From Allosphingosinicella indica (GTDB lineage Bacteria > Pseudomonadota > Alphaproteobacteria > Sphingomonadales > Sphingomonadaceae), in contig NZ_LT840185.1 in the NCBI RefSeq assembly GCF_900177405.1, positions 2,743,254-2,807,253 on the forward strand: 64,000 bases of DNA, read 5' to 3'. Position numbers and translations under genes: made by a program. The notes beneath the pieces were generated by a model that was not told the DNA's origin, did not search any database, and was given only the letters and a program-made list of their open reading frames with translations. Below, one piece after another: positions 29,056 through 38,614 of this stretch; positions within the stretch are counted from its first letter, which is position 1, and each line of letters opens with the position of its first letter.

Positions 29056-29345
29056 TGAAGGCGATGATCCCCCTCGCCGCGCTCGCGGCATCAGCTTGCA
29101 CCACGGCCGGAGCGGAGGCCGACACGCCGCCGATGCCATCGGGCGAATGCAAGGCGGAAGCCGCGGCTACCCTGGTAGGCCAAGCCGCGAGCCCCGAACT
29201 CGGGGCCGATGCGTTGCGGCTGACCGGCGCGAAAGGCTTGCGCTGGATCCGGCCCGGCGATGCGGTGACAATGGACTATCGATCCGACCGGCTGAACGTG
29301 AAGCTGGACGACAGCGGCAAGGTCGAAAGCTTCAACTGCGGCTGA
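29052..29345 (+). CDS. I78-family peptidase inhibitor-like lipoprotein
   Basis: This 97-residue exported protein has a signal peptide ending ASAC (Cys 16). The mature part GECKAEAAATLVGQAAS..., LRWIRPGDAVTMDYRSDRLNV and a terminal SFNCG match the Inhibitor_I78 fold, in which two cysteines pair. The family inhibits serine proteases. The ATG overlaps the rnd stop as ATGA, so translation is coupled. Confidence 0.75.
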   Translation: MMKAMIPLAALAASACTTAGAEADTPPMPSGECKAEAAATLVGQAASPELGADALRLTGAKGLRWIRPGDAVTMDYRSDRLNVKLDDSGKVESFNCG

Positions 29346-29348
29346 CCG

Positions 29349-30812
29349 TCAGCGCGGCCCCGCTTCGAAGCCGATGCCGAGCGCCCCTGCCAGCGTCTTG
29401 AGGCGCCGCATCACCGGCTCGCCGAGGATCGCGAGATCGGCGCGCGCAACTTCCAGCCGAAGCGTGTCGTCCTCAACCTTGAGGCGGGAGCGGCGGAGAC
29501 TTTCGGCAACGCCGCCGCTGAGGCGGTGCGCGAGCCGCATCGCCAGCCCCCATTGCGCGGCGCGGTCGAGCGCTTCCGAGCTGCACAGCGGCGCGAACGG
29601 CAGGCCTTCGAACGCCTTGCCGCCGCCGAAATTGGTAAACAGCGCCTGCGCCAGCATCACGCGGCCCGGGATGTCGACGCCGACCCAATTGCCGTGCAAC
29701 GCGATCTCCATGCCGCGCTCGGCCCGGAAATCGGGGTGCGCGGCCCAGGCGACGTCGCTCAGCAGACAGGCGGCAAGGCGGAGACGCGCCATTTCGGGCG
29801 GATCGTCGAACACCGGCGCGATCCAGCGATCGATCAGCGCGCCATGCTCGGCGAAGCGGCCGAGACCGCGCCCCGCCTGCCGCACCGCCTCGATCAACGG
29901 ATCGCGGGCGCGGACGCGTGAACCGAGCGCGTCGTAGAGCAGACCTTCGCGGATGCCGTAAGCGGAGACGATCAGCTCGCTCGGTCTCAACGTCTGGCAG
30001 AGCGCGTCGAGCAGCAGGTTGGCGGTCGGCAGCGTGCTCCGGCGGGACGACGAGACCATCGCGAGCTTCTCGCCGCCATCGATCAGCGCCGCGATGTCGC
30101 GCCCCAGGTCGGCGGGCCGATCGGGCGGCATCCGATGATGATGCGTGATCGGCAGCGGATGCCCCTCGAGCGCCATGTCGAGATGCGCCAGTGCGCGCCA
30201 CGATCCCCCGACGAGGTAGAGCGGTCGGCCCTTGCCGGCGCGTTTGGCGAAATCGGCCTTGTCGATCGCGCGACGGGCGTGGCGCTGCAATATATCGGGG
30301 CCTTGCTCGAACAGCGGCTCGGTGCGGAGCACGCCGAGCGGTAGCGAAACGCTGTCGCCGACCTCGCCGCCCGCGACCTCGACCAGTTCGAGGCTGCCGC
30401 CGCCGAGATCGGCGACGATGCCGTCCGCCTCCGGAATGGCGGACAGGACGCCGAGCCCGGCCATCATCCCCTCCTGCTCGCCCGACAGCACTTCGGGGTC
30501 GAAACCGGTGGCCTTGATCGCTTTGAGGAAAGCGCGGCCGTTGGCGGCATCGCGCACCGCCGCGGTCGCAACGACGCGGACACGGCCGACGCCCATCTGG
30601 CGGGTGAGGATGCGGAAGCGCTCGAGCGCTGCCAGAGCACGCGCTTGCGCCTCGTCAGGAAGCTCGCCGCTCTCGCCGAGATCGCGGCCGAGGCCCGCCA
30701 TGATCTTTTCGTTGAACAGCACGAGCGGCGCCCGCGTGGCGGCGGCGTAGACGACCAGGCGCACCGAGTTCGACCCGATGTCGATAATCGCGACCGGCTT
30801 CAATCGAGGCAT
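29349..30812 (-). CDS. ppx: Ppx/GppA family exopolyphosphatase
   Basis: The protein removes terminal phosphate from polyphosphate or hydrolyses pppGpp. The 487-residue sequence shows actin-like ATPase-fold motifs IIDIGSNSVRLVVY near residue 9, ATAAVRDA, LSGEQEGMMAGLG and VADLGGGSLELVEV near 135, followed by a helical HD-like C-terminal domain. It starts 3 bases after the ppk1 stop on the same strand, so synthesis and breakdown of polyphosphate are encoded in one transcript. Confidence 0.93.
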   Translation of the reverse strand: MPRLKPVAIIDIGSNSVRLVVYAAATRAPLVLFNEKIMAGLGRDLGESGELPDEAQARALAALERFRILTRQMGVGRVRVVATAAVRDAANGRAFLKAIKATGFDPEVLSGEQEGMMAGLGVLSAIPEADGIVADLGGGSLELVEVAGGEVGDSVSLPLGVLRTEPLFEQGPDILQRHARRAIDKADFAKRAGKGRPLYLVGGSWRALAHLDMALEGHPLPITHHHRMPPDRPADLGRDIAALIDGGEKLAMVSSSRRSTLPTANLLLDALCQTLRPSELIVSAYGIREGLLYDALGSRVRARDPLIEAVRQAGRGLGRFAEHGALIDRWIAPVFDDPPEMARLRLAACLLSDVAWAAHPDFRAERGMEIALHGNWVGVDIPGRVMLAQALFTNFGGGKAFEGLPFAPLCSSEALDRAAQWGLAMRLAHRLSGGVAESLRRSRLKVEDDTLRLEVARADLAILGEPVMRRLKTLAGALGIGFEAGPR

Positions 30813-30815
30813 CGG

Positions 30816-32978
30816 CTAGTGGCCCGGCACGCTGCGAAGGCGAAGCTTGGGCACCGACTTACGGCCACTACCGAGCGCCGCACCGCGACCGGATAGCGAC
30901 GGGTTGGTCATGAAATAATGGTGAAGATTGAAGGGCCTCGAGCCGCCAGCGTCCAAGCGGTGATAAGTACCAGAGGGATCGAGCACCCAGCTCTGCTCAT
31001 TGTCGATGAGGTTGGCGACCATCACCTGATCGAGCACCTGCTGATGTACCGTGGGGTTCTCCAGTCGCAGCATGAACTCCACTCGCCGGTCGAAATTGCG
31101 CGGCATCCAGTCGGCGGAACTGATATAGACCAGCGCGTCCCGCCCGGGCAGGGCGGCGCCATTCCCGAAGCACCAGATGCGGCTGTGTTCCAGGAACCGG
31201 CCGACGATCGACTTCACCCGGATATTTTCGGACAGGCCGGCGACTCCGGGTCGGAGGCAGCAGATGCCGCGGATGACGAGATCTATCGAAACGCCCGCGG
31301 CGCTCGCTTCGTAGAGCTTGTCGATGATATCGGGATCGACCAGCGCGTTCATCTTCGCCCAGAGCGACGCCGGGCGCCCCGCGCGGGCATGATCGATTTC
31401 CGCATCGACGAGGCGGCACAGTTCGCGCCGCAGGTTGCGCGGCGAAAGGGTCAGCAGTTCCAGTCCGCGCGGCTCGACATAGCCGGTGATGTAATTGAAG
31501 AGCTGCCCGACATCGCGCCCAACACGCGCGTCGGCGGTGAAGTAACTGAGATCGGTATAGATGCGCGCCGTCACCGGGTGGTAATTGCCGGTGCCGAGGT
31601 GGCAGTAGGTGCGATAGACCTTGTCCTCGCGCCGGATGACCATCGAAGCCTTGGCGTGCGTCTTGAAGTCGATGAAGCCGTAGACGACCTGGACGCCCGC
31701 GCGCTCCAGCGCATTGGCCCAGAACAGATTCTGTTCCTCGTCGAATCGCGCCTTCAGTTCGACCACGGCAGTCACCGACTTGCCGGCTTCGGCGGCGTCG
31801 ATCAGCGCACGGATGATCGCGGACTGCTTGCCGGCACGATAGAGCGTCTGCTTGATCGCGACGACGTCGGGATCTTCCGCCGCCTGGCGCAGGAAGGCCA
31901 CCACCGCATCGAATGTCTCATAGGGGTGGTGGATGACAATGTCCTTGGAGCGGATCGCCGCGAAGCAATCGCCGCCATATTCGCGGATTCGCTCGGGAAA
32001 ACGCGGCGTGAAGCTGGGGAACTTCAGGTCGGCGCGGTTCTCCTCGACGATGAGGCCGAGGTCGGCGATGCCGAGGAAGCCGGTCGAGACGGAGACCAGC
32101 GCGTCGCCGGCATTGAGCCCGTCGCGCACCAGCTCTTCCAGTTCGGCCGGCATTCCGTCTTCCAGCTTCAGTCTGATGACGCGGCCGCGGCGGCGGCGCT
32201 TGATCGCGGTCTGATAGTAGCGGACGAGGTCCTCCGCCTCCTCCTCGATCTCGATGTCGCTGTCGCGGATGATGCGAAAAGAACCCCCGTCGACATAGTC
32301 GTAGCCGGGGAATAGCGTCGCGATCTGGCGGCGGATCAGCGTCTCGATCGCAATATAACGCGCACCCTCCCCTGGCAAACGGATGAACCGAGGCAGCGAG
32401 TTCGGCAGCATCACCAGCTCGCGGATGGGCTCGCCGTCGGACTGGCGCTTGAGATCGAAGATCAGCGACAGCGCCTTGTTGTAGACGAAGGGAAACGGGT
32501 GCGCCGGGTCGATCGCCTGCGGGGTCAGCACCGGAAGGATCTGCTCGCGGAAATGATCGTCGAGCCAAGCTGAGCATTCGGGGTCGATAGGCTCCATACC
32601 GATGACCGAGATGCCCGCCGCATCGAGCTCGGCGCGCAGGCTCTCCCACGCGCGTTGCTGGCGGTCGGCGAGCGCCTCGACCGCCTCGGCGATCGCCGCC
32701 AGCGCATCGGACGCGCTCATCCCGTCTGCGGATTTCTCCTCGACCCCGCGAAGCTGCTGGCCCTTGAGCCCGGCGACGCGGACCATGAAGAATTCGTCGA
32801 GATTGTTGCCGGAGATGGAGAGGAAACGCAGCCGCTCAAGCAGCGGATGGGCGGTGTTGCCAGCTTCCTCCAGCACCCGCTGGTTAAAGGCGAGCCAGCT
32901 CAGCTCCCGGTTGAAATAGCGCGGCGCGGGCTGCGCGGCAGGCGTGTCCTCCACCGTCTTGCTCGATCCGGCAACCAT
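30816..32978 (-). CDS. ppk1: Polyphosphate kinase 1
   Basis: Ppk1 reversibly transfers the gamma phosphate of ATP to polyphosphate. The 720-residue protein has the N-terminal RYFNRELSWLAFNQRVLEEA block, the FIDFKTHAKASMVIRRE segment, the autophosphorylated His region YCHLGTGNYH..ARIYTDLSYFT, and the second conserved His region with IRGICCLRPG. The gene lies 9 bases after hdaA and 3 bases before ppx. Confidence 0.96.
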   Translation of the reverse strand: MVAGSSKTVEDTPAAQPAPRYFNRELSWLAFNQRVLEEAGNTAHPLLERLRFLSISGNNLDEFFMVRVAGLKGQQLRGVEEKSADGMSASDALAAIAEAVEALADRQQRAWESLRAELDAAGISVIGMEPIDPECSAWLDDHFREQILPVLTPQAIDPAHPFPFVYNKALSLIFDLKRQSDGEPIRELVMLPNSLPRFIRLPGEGARYIAIETLIRRQIATLFPGYDYVDGGSFRIIRDSDIEIEEEAEDLVRYYQTAIKRRRRGRVIRLKLEDGMPAELEELVRDGLNAGDALVSVSTGFLGIADLGLIVEENRADLKFPSFTPRFPERIREYGGDCFAAIRSKDIVIHHPYETFDAVVAFLRQAAEDPDVVAIKQTLYRAGKQSAIIRALIDAAEAGKSVTAVVELKARFDEEQNLFWANALERAGVQVVYGFIDFKTHAKASMVIRREDKVYRTYCHLGTGNYHPVTARIYTDLSYFTADARVGRDVGQLFNYITGYVEPRGLELLTLSPRNLRRELCRLVDAEIDHARAGRPASLWAKMNALVDPDIIDKLYEASAAGVSIDLVIRGICCLRPGVAGLSENIRVKSIVGRFLEHSRIWCFGNGAALPGRDALVYISSADWMPRNFDRRVEFMLRLENPTVHQQVLDQVMVANLIDNEQSWVLDPSGTYHRLDAGGSRPFNLHHYFMTNPSLSGRGAALGSGRKSVPKLRLRSVPGH

Positions 32979-32987
32979 GTTCGCTCC

Positions 32988-33608
32988 TCAGGCCCGCTGC
33001 TGAGCGCGGCGGATCAGCCCCGCCTCGCCGAGCGCGCGGCGCGCCATTGGCACCGTCATCGACCTATGTTGCAGAAGCATGACACGGTCCAGCACATCGA
33101 CCACCTGCTGGATCGCGACATAGCTGCGCTCGATGCGGGGAACCAGATAATCCGCCAGTTCGGCAGGTGCCGCGATGCCGCGATCGCCGAGCAGCTTGAC
33201 GATGAGCTGGCCGATCAGCGCATCGTCCGGCGCCTCGATGCGGATATGCGGCGTCGCCGCCAGCCGCGAGCGCAGATCGGGGAGCGCGACCTCCCACGCC
33301 GGCGGTGGCGCGCGGGCGATGATGAGCAGCGGCCGGCGCCGTTCCTGCGCATCGTTCCAGGCGTGAAACAGCGCTTCTTCGTCATGGTCCTCAGCGTCGT
33401 CGAACAGGCGCCCGCCGGTTTTGCGGACGAAGATGCGGCCAAGAAGGCTGCGGCCCGATTTGCGCGGGCCGGTCAACAGCGTCGCCATAACCGGCCAGAC
33501 CGACCAGCGGCGGAAGTGATCGAAGGCGGCGCGGTTGCTGTCCGAGATCAGGAAGTCCGCATCGCCGTCCGCCACTGGCCAGTCGAGCGGCAGGGCGATC
33601 TGGCCCAT
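32988..33608 (-). CDS. hdaA: HdaA, regulatory inactivator of DnaA
   Basis: HdaA works with the beta sliding clamp to stimulate ATP hydrolysis by DnaA and limit re-initiation. The 206-residue protein starts MGQIALPLDW, where QIALPL (residues 3-8) is the clamp-binding hexapeptide. A DnaA-like AAA+ domain follows, with a degenerate Walker A GPRKSGRS (Lys replaced by Arg) and a final helical region PMARRALGEAGLI. The ATG at 33608 is fixed by the clamp motif; a longer in-frame extension exists but lies before it. The gene is flanked by a DUF2066-like gene (4-base gap) and ppk1 (9-base gap). Confidence 0.88.
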   Translation of the reverse strand: MGQIALPLDWPVADGDADFLISDSNRAAFDHFRRWSVWPVMATLLTGPRKSGRSLLGRIFVRKTGGRLFDDAEDHDEEALFHAWNDAQERRRPLLIIARAPPPAWEVALPDLRSRLAATPHIRIEAPDDALIGQLIVKLLGDRGIAAPAELADYLVPRIERSYVAIQQVVDVLDRVMLLQHRSMTVPMARRALGEAGLIRRAQQRA

Positions 33609-33612
33609 CGCG

Positions 33613-34869
33613 TTACTGACCCGGCCGCGAGATGGTAAGCGTGCTGCCCGACCCCGAGACGTTCCACCCCTGCGATTGCAGCGCAGCGGCCAGCGCAGCG
33701 CCTTCGCCGGCATAGGTGACGCGCATTACCGAGGTTCCGCCCAGCGCGAGGCTGGTCGTGATCGCCGAGGTGACGCCGGGGACGCGGCTTACTGAGAGTT
33801 CGGCCTGGCTCACTGCCGCCGCATTGGGCGTGGTGACCTGGATTGTGAAACTCGTCGCAGCGCCGACCGGCACCGGCGCAGTCGACTGGACCAACGGCGG
33901 TGGCGCTGCCGCCGCTTCGGCCGCAGCGTTGGCGGCCTCGATCTGCGCAGCGAGCGCCGCCGCAGGGTCGGGATTGCCGCCCAGCAAGGTCGAATCGACC
34001 TTGAGGAAGCCGGCGTTGAGCGCACGCGTATAGGCCGCATCGAGCCGCCGGACGCCCTCGTCCATCATCCGCGGGATCGCGGCGCTGCTGGCGGCGCGCA
34101 GCGTGAAACGATCGAGCACAACGCCATCCGGCCCGAAGCGAGCAACGAAATTTCCGATCGCCGGGCCGCCGGGATAGGAGCGGAGAAGCTGCACTTCAGG
34201 GATCACCACCCCCGAAGCGCCATATTGATCGAGCAGCATCCGCCACCAGGTCCGGCCGGGGCGATGCGTTTCAGCGGCATTGAGCAGAAGCGGATCGACC
34301 CCCGCCCCGGTCGGCCGGACATAATCGATCGCGCTGCCGCCGGTGCGGAACCGCGCCCATGCCCGCTGCCACTCGGTGCGCGACTCGAAGCTCTGCAGCG
34401 TCGATCCGGTGAGCATCACGGGGATGGTCAGCATCGGCGCGGAGCGGCGGACGATCCCGCCGACGCCCAGCATCTCGCCCGCGCGGCCGCGATCGAAGAG
34501 CACGCCCAGCCGCGCGACGTAGCGCGTGGGGCCGATCTGCTCTTCCTCGATCACGATACCGGTGACGAGGCCGTCGAGCGTCGATCCGGGCAGCGTCGGC
34601 GCTTCGCTCAGCGGGCGGCCGGTGGTGCGCGCCCAAAGGGCTTTGAAGCCCTTCGACTGCGCCTCGCGCCAACCGGCGAGCCGCGCCTCTTCGCTGCTCT
34701 TGCCGGAGGTATCGACCTCCACGCCCGTCACCTCCAGCGTCGAGGCGCTGTCGACCGGCGGCACGCCGCGATCGGCGCCTTCAAGCTGCGCCTCGACGGC
34801 ACGCACGCCGACGAAGGCGAGCGCGACGAGCAGCAGCGAGACGAGGAGCGGGCGGGAAAGACGCGTCAC
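33613..34869 (-). CDS. DUF2066-like membrane-anchored or exported protein
   Basis: The 418-residue product starts at GTG 34869 (VTRLSRPLL), preceded by AAAGG, and opens with one hydrophobic segment (about residues 9-24), so it is periplasmic with an anchor or signal peptide. The middle region ([23 protein letters not shown], then [19 protein letters not shown]) resembles DUF2066. An Ala-rich helix precedes a small C-terminal alpha/beta module. In pseudomonads a DUF2066 gene also lies between purM and hda, which supports the call. Molecular function is unknown. Confidence 0.6.
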   Translation of the reverse strand: MTRLSRPLLVSLLLVALAFVGVRAVEAQLEGADRGVPPVDSASTLEVTGVEVDTSGKSSEEARLAGWREAQSKGFKALWARTTGRPLSEAPTLPGSTLDGLVTGIVIEEEQIGPTRYVARLGVLFDRGRAGEMLGVGGIVRRSAPMLTIPVMLTGSTLQSFESRTEWQRAWARFRTGGSAIDYVRPTGAGVDPLLLNAAETHRPGRTWWRMLLDQYGASGVVIPEVQLLRSYPGGPAIGNFVARFGPDGVVLDRFTLRAASSAAIPRMMDEGVRRLDAAYTRALNAGFLKVDSTLLGGNPDPAAALAAQIEAANAAAEAAAAPPPLVQSTAPVPVGAATSFTIQVTTPNAAAVSQAELSVSRVPGVTSAITTSLALGGTSVMRVTYAGEGAALAAALQSQGWNVSGSGSTLTISRPGQ

Positions 34870-34930
34870 GAGGCGCCTTTTGGCGAGTTGGGCGTGGAAA
34901 TCCAAGCCCCATGCGGCTAGGCGCGGCAAG

Positions 34931-36037
34931 ATGAGCGACACCGACAAGACTTCCGAAGCCTATACCTATGCCAAGGCTGGCGTTTCGATCGCCGCCGGCA
35001 ATGCGCTGGTGAAGGCGATCGGCCCGCTGGCGAAATCGACCGCACGGCCGGGCGCCGATGCCTCGCTCGGCGGATTCGGCGGGTTCTTCGACCTCAAAGC
35101 GGCAGGCTATAGCGATCCGCTGCTGGTCGCCGCGAACGACGGCGTCGGCACCAAGCTCAAGCTCGCGATCGAAAGCGGCCATCACGACGGCGTCGGCATC
35201 GATCTTGTCGCGATGTGCGCCAACGATCTCATCGTGCAGGGCGCCGAGCCGCTTTTCTTCCTCGACTATTTCGCCACCGGGCGGCTCGACAACGCCATCG
35301 CCGAGCGGGTGATCGCGGGGATCGCCGAAGGCTGCCGCATTGCGGGTTGCGCGCTGATTGGCGGCGAGACCGCCGAAATGCCGGGCATGTATGCCGATGG
35401 CGATTATGATCTCGCGGGCTTCTGCGTCGGCGCGGTCGAACGCGGCGAAGCGCTGACCGGCGGCAAGGTCACCGACGGCGACGTCATCCTCGGCCTCGCC
35501 TCGTCGGGCGTCCATTCGAACGGCTATTCGCTCGTTCGCCGCCTCGCTGCCGACAAGGGCTGGAAGCTCGACCGCCCTGCCCTCTTCGACAACGAGACTT
35601 TGCTGATCGACGCGCTGATGGCGCCGACCCGCATCTACGTGAAGCCGCTGCTGCCCCTGATCCGCGCCGGCCGCATCCATGCGCTGGCGCACATCACCGG
35701 CGGCGGCCTTCTCGAGAATATTCCCCGCGTCCTGCCGGACGGTCTTCGCGCGCATGTCGACGCCGGCGCTTGGGAGCAGCCGCGGCTGATGGCTTTCCTC
35801 CAGGCGCAGGGCAACATCGAGCCCGAGGAGATGGCGCGCACCTTCAACTGCGGCATCGGTATGGCGCTGGTCGTCCCGGCTGGCGAGGCGGATGCGATGA
35901 TCCGCGATCTCGAGGCCGCGGGCGAAACCGCCTTCGCTATCGGCCGCGTCGCGGCGGGCACCAAAGGCTGCACCGTCACGGGATCAGACGGAACCTGGAG
36001 CGCGCGCGTGGCGTGGACCGCCGGGCATGACGGCTGA
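34931..36037 (+). CDS. purM: Phosphoribosylformylglycinamidine cyclo-ligase
   Basis: PurM makes aminoimidazole ribotide from FGAM and ATP in purine synthesis. The 368-residue product has [15 protein letters not shown], the nucleotide-binding segment [14 protein letters not shown], the [22 protein letters not shown] block and [16 protein letters not shown] 34931 begins [18 protein letters not shown], the usual N-terminus. It is divergent from the DUF2066 gene by 61 bases and overlaps purN by 11 bases. Confidence 0.97.
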   Translation: MSDTDKTSEAYTYAKAGVSIAAGNALVKAIGPLAKSTARPGADASLGGFGGFFDLKAAGYSDPLLVAANDGVGTKLKLAIESGHHDGVGIDLVAMCANDLIVQGAEPLFFLDYFATGRLDNAIAERVIAGIAEGCRIAGCALIGGETAEMPGMYADGDYDLAGFCVGAVERGEALTGGKVTDGDVILGLASSGVHSNGYSLVRRLAADKGWKLDRPALFDNETLLIDALMAPTRIYVKPLLPLIRAGRIHALAHITGGGLLENIPRVLPDGLRAHVDAGAWEQPRLMAFLQAQGNIEPEEMARTFNCGIGMALVVPAGEADAMIRDLEAAGETAFAIGRVAAGTKGCTVTGSDGTWSARVAWTAGHDG

Positions 36038-36626
36038 GCGCGTCCGCGTCGGCGTGCTCCTCTCCGGCCGCGGCACCAATCTCGCCGCGCTGGTCGAACA
36101 TCGCCGTCGCGACCCTGATCGCGCGTACGACATCGTAGCGGTCGCCTCGAACGTCCCCGAGGCGCGCGGGCTGGTGCTGGCCAAGCGTTACGGCATCCCC
36201 ACATGGGCGCAGAGCCACAAGGGGCTCGAGCGCGCGGCCTTCGACGATCTGGTCGATGCCGAGCTGCGCGCTCGCGAGGTGGAGGTGGTGGCGCTGGCGG
36301 GCTATATGCGGCTGCTGTCGCCGGAGTTCATCCGCAAGTGGGAGGGCCGCATCCTCAACATCCATCCCTCGCTGCTGCCGCTCCACAAGGGGCTCGACAC
36401 GCACCGGCGCGCGCTGATGGCGGGAGATCTGGAGGCGGGTTGCTCGGTCCACGTTGTCACCGAGGACCTTGATGACGGTCCGGTCGTCGCGCAGGCCCGC
36501 GTCCGCATTGCCGCCCGCGACGATGCCGATTCGCTCGGCGCGCGTGTGCTGGCCGAAGAGCATAAGCTCTATCCCGAGGCGCTCAACGCGTTCTGCCGCG
36601 CTTTCATCGGGCGACCCCCAGAATGA
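36027..36626 (+). CDS. purN: Phosphoribosylglycinamide formyltransferase
   Basis: PurN transfers a formyl group from 10-formyl-tetrahydrofolate to GAR. The 199-residue protein has [18 protein letters not shown] at the N-terminus, the catalytic block [22 protein letters not shown] with Asn and His, and the final Asp in [10 protein letters not shown]. It starts inside the purM 3' end and ends overlapping the following YjbR gene by four bases, so this is a tightly coupled operon. Confidence 0.97.
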   Translation: MTAERVRVGVLLSGRGTNLAALVEHRRRDPDRAYDIVAVASNVPEARGLVLAKRYGIPTWAQSHKGLERAAFDDLVDAELRAREVEVVALAGYMRLLSPEFIRKWEGRILNIHPSLLPLHKGLDTHRRALMAGDLEAGCSVHVVTEDLDDGPVVAQARVRIAARDDADSLGARVLAEEHKLYPEALNAFCRAFIGRPPE

Positions 36627-36985
36627 GCGCAACGCTCGATCAGGTCCGCGCGATCTGTTTGGCGCTGCCGGAAAGCGCCGAGAAGATTTCGCACGGCATC
36701 CCGGCCTTTTCGGTCGCCGGCAAGATGTTCGCCTATTTCCGCGACGATCATCACGGCGATGGGAAGACGGTGGTGTGCGTCAAGACCAGCGGACGCGAAG
36801 AGCAGGATCTGCTGATCGAGGCGGACCCCGATCTCTATAGCTGGCCGGCCTATATCGGCCCCTCCGGCTGGATCGCGATCAACATCGCGCCTGAGAACAC
36901 CGACTGGGATCATGTCGGCGACCGTATCGCGCAGAGTTGGGAGTTGGCCGCGCCGCGACGGCTGCTGGAAGCGGGCGGGCGTTGA
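36623..36985 (+). CDS. MmcQ/YjbR-family DNA-binding-like protein
   Basis: This is a 120-residue cytosolic protein. The pattern ATLDQVRAICLALPESAEKISHGIPAFSVAGKMFAYF and the closing PSGWIAINI..NTDWDHVGDRI helix are typical of the MmcQ/YjbR (CyaY-like fold) family. The function is unknown. The ATG overlaps the purN stop (ATGA) and its own stop overlaps a TTG start downstream. Confidence 0.85.
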   Translation: MSATLDQVRAICLALPESAEKISHGIPAFSVAGKMFAYFRDDHHGDGKTVVCVKTSGREEQDLLIEADPDLYSWPAYIGPSGWIAINIAPENTDWDHVGDRIAQSWELAAPRRLLEAGGR

Positions 36986-37641
36986 GCGAGACCCCAAAAA
37001 CGCCCGAGGAGAAGCGCGAGGCGGCCGCAATCCGCCGCCGCTGGATAACGCTGGGCGAATTGCTGGCGGTGGCCGCGGTGGTCATATCCGCGCTCACTTT
37101 CTGGAACAGTTATTCGGAGCGGCGATCGAGCGATGCGACGCGCGCCGCCGAAGCCGAAGAGCGCGCCGCTGCCAAGGCGAGGGATGCCGAGCGCAATCGC
37201 CGGATCACGCTGCGCGCGGCCATCGCGGAGGACGGCCGCACGCTGACGGTCGCGCCGGTGGATGAAGATCAGGCCGTCCAGAGCCTGGCCATCGCCTTTC
37301 CCAAGGATCTCCGCGCCGCACCCATCGACGCGGTAATCGAACCGCGGATCGAGTCGCGCTGGCTGCGTGACGCGGCCCGTGCGGCGCGCCGCCTGTCGGG
37401 CCGCGAGAACCAGCCGGGAGACCGCCGCCTGCCGGTGGCGATCACCACTCGCTTCATCACCGACGGCGAGACCTTCACCGACGTGACGCTCTACGACATC
37501 GGCTACCGGATCGACGGTAGCCTGTTGGGCGGCACCGAGGTCACGCTGCGCGGCCTATCCCAACTGGAACGGGCCCGGGCGTCAAACGCCCAGGCCCGTC
37601 TCGATGCGATCTGGCAATCGCGGCGCTCCTCACGCCGCTGA
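36982..37641 (+). CDS. Membrane-anchored coiled-coil protein of unknown function
   Basis: This 219-residue protein would start at TTG 36982, overlapping the preceding stop as TTGA. A short charged N-terminus is followed by one transmembrane helix (about residues 24-42, ELLAVAAVVISALTFW), an Ala/Glu/Arg-rich coiled coil (about 48-75) and a soluble beta-rich domain (about 75-205). I do not recognise the family. Position suggests co-expression with purM-purN-YjbR. The stop codon lies inside a hairpin shared with ndk. Confidence 0.7.
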   Translation: MSETPKTPEEKREAAAIRRRWITLGELLAVAAVVISALTFWNSYSERRSSDATRAAEAEERAAAKARDAERNRRITLRAAIAEDGRTLTVAPVDEDQAVQSLAIAFPKDLRAAPIDAVIEPRIESRWLRDAARAARRLSGRENQPGDRRLPVAITTRFITDGETFTDVTLYDIGYRIDGSLLGGTEVTLRGLSQLERARASNAQARLDAIWQSRRSSRR

Positions 37642-37648
37642 CCGCCGG

Positions 37649-37653
<5 letters not shown>
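37637..37653. terminator. Hairpin covering both stop codons of a convergent pair
   Basis: GCTGACC (37637-37643) and GGTCAGC (37647-37653) form a 7-bp stem with a 3-base loop. The stem contains the stop TGA of the plus-strand gene and the stop of ndk on the minus strand. No strong T-run follows on either side, so it may be a weak or Rho-assisted bidirectional terminator. Confidence 0.45.
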
Positions 37654-38071
<418 letters not shown>

Positions 38072-38160
38072 GGCGGTGCGAGGCTCCATCATATCGGGTG
38101 GATGTCGGGAATCGGCGGCTCTCTAGGGCCGACCCGGAAAAAGGGCAAGCGCGAGGGGCG

Positions 38161-38598
38161 TTACGGCCCTTCGATCCAGCGGCCGCGGTCGTCCTGCTTC
38201 CAGAAGCGCCGCTCGACACCTTCGCGCCCGCCGAGCGCCCTCCACGCCCCGCGCGCGTCGTCCAGCCTCGCCGAATCGAAGAAATAGAAGGCGCGCTCGA
38301 AGCCGAGCGCCTCCTCGCGCCAGATCCCGTCGGCGATCGCCACGTTGCGCGCGCCGTTCACTGCGGCTGGTCCGGACGAAAGCAGCACGGGCTGCTCGGC
38401 ATCGCCCTCCGCGCCCGCCCGGCCGTGCGGCAGGAAACTGTCGGGCCGATAGGTCCAGAGCTGCGCGTCGATCCGCGCGAGCAGGGCTTCTTCGCCGACG
38501 ACGAGCAGCCGACCGCCGCCTGCCACCACCTTTTCCGCGACGGCAGGCAGCACTCGCTCCAGCGGCGAGGCGGCAAGGTGATAGAAGTCGACGGTCAC
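38161..38598 (-). CDS. holC: DNA polymerase III chi subunit
   Basis: Chi links the clamp loader to single-strand binding protein. The 145-residue protein begins at GTG (VDFYHLAASPLERVLPAVAEKV) and has LWTYRPDSFLPHG and the later GFERAFYFFDS segment, as in alphaproteobacterial HolC. It starts 16 bases after the pepA stop, the common pepA-holC arrangement. Confidence 0.9.
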   Translation of the reverse strand: MTVDFYHLAASPLERVLPAVAEKVVAGGGRLLVVGEEALLARIDAQLWTYRPDSFLPHGRAGAEGDAEQPVLLSSGPAAVNGARNVAIADGIWREEALGFERAFYFFDSARLDDARGAWRALGGREGVERRFWKQDDRGRWIEGP

Positions 38599-38614
38599 GC
38601 TGATCGTGGCGGCA

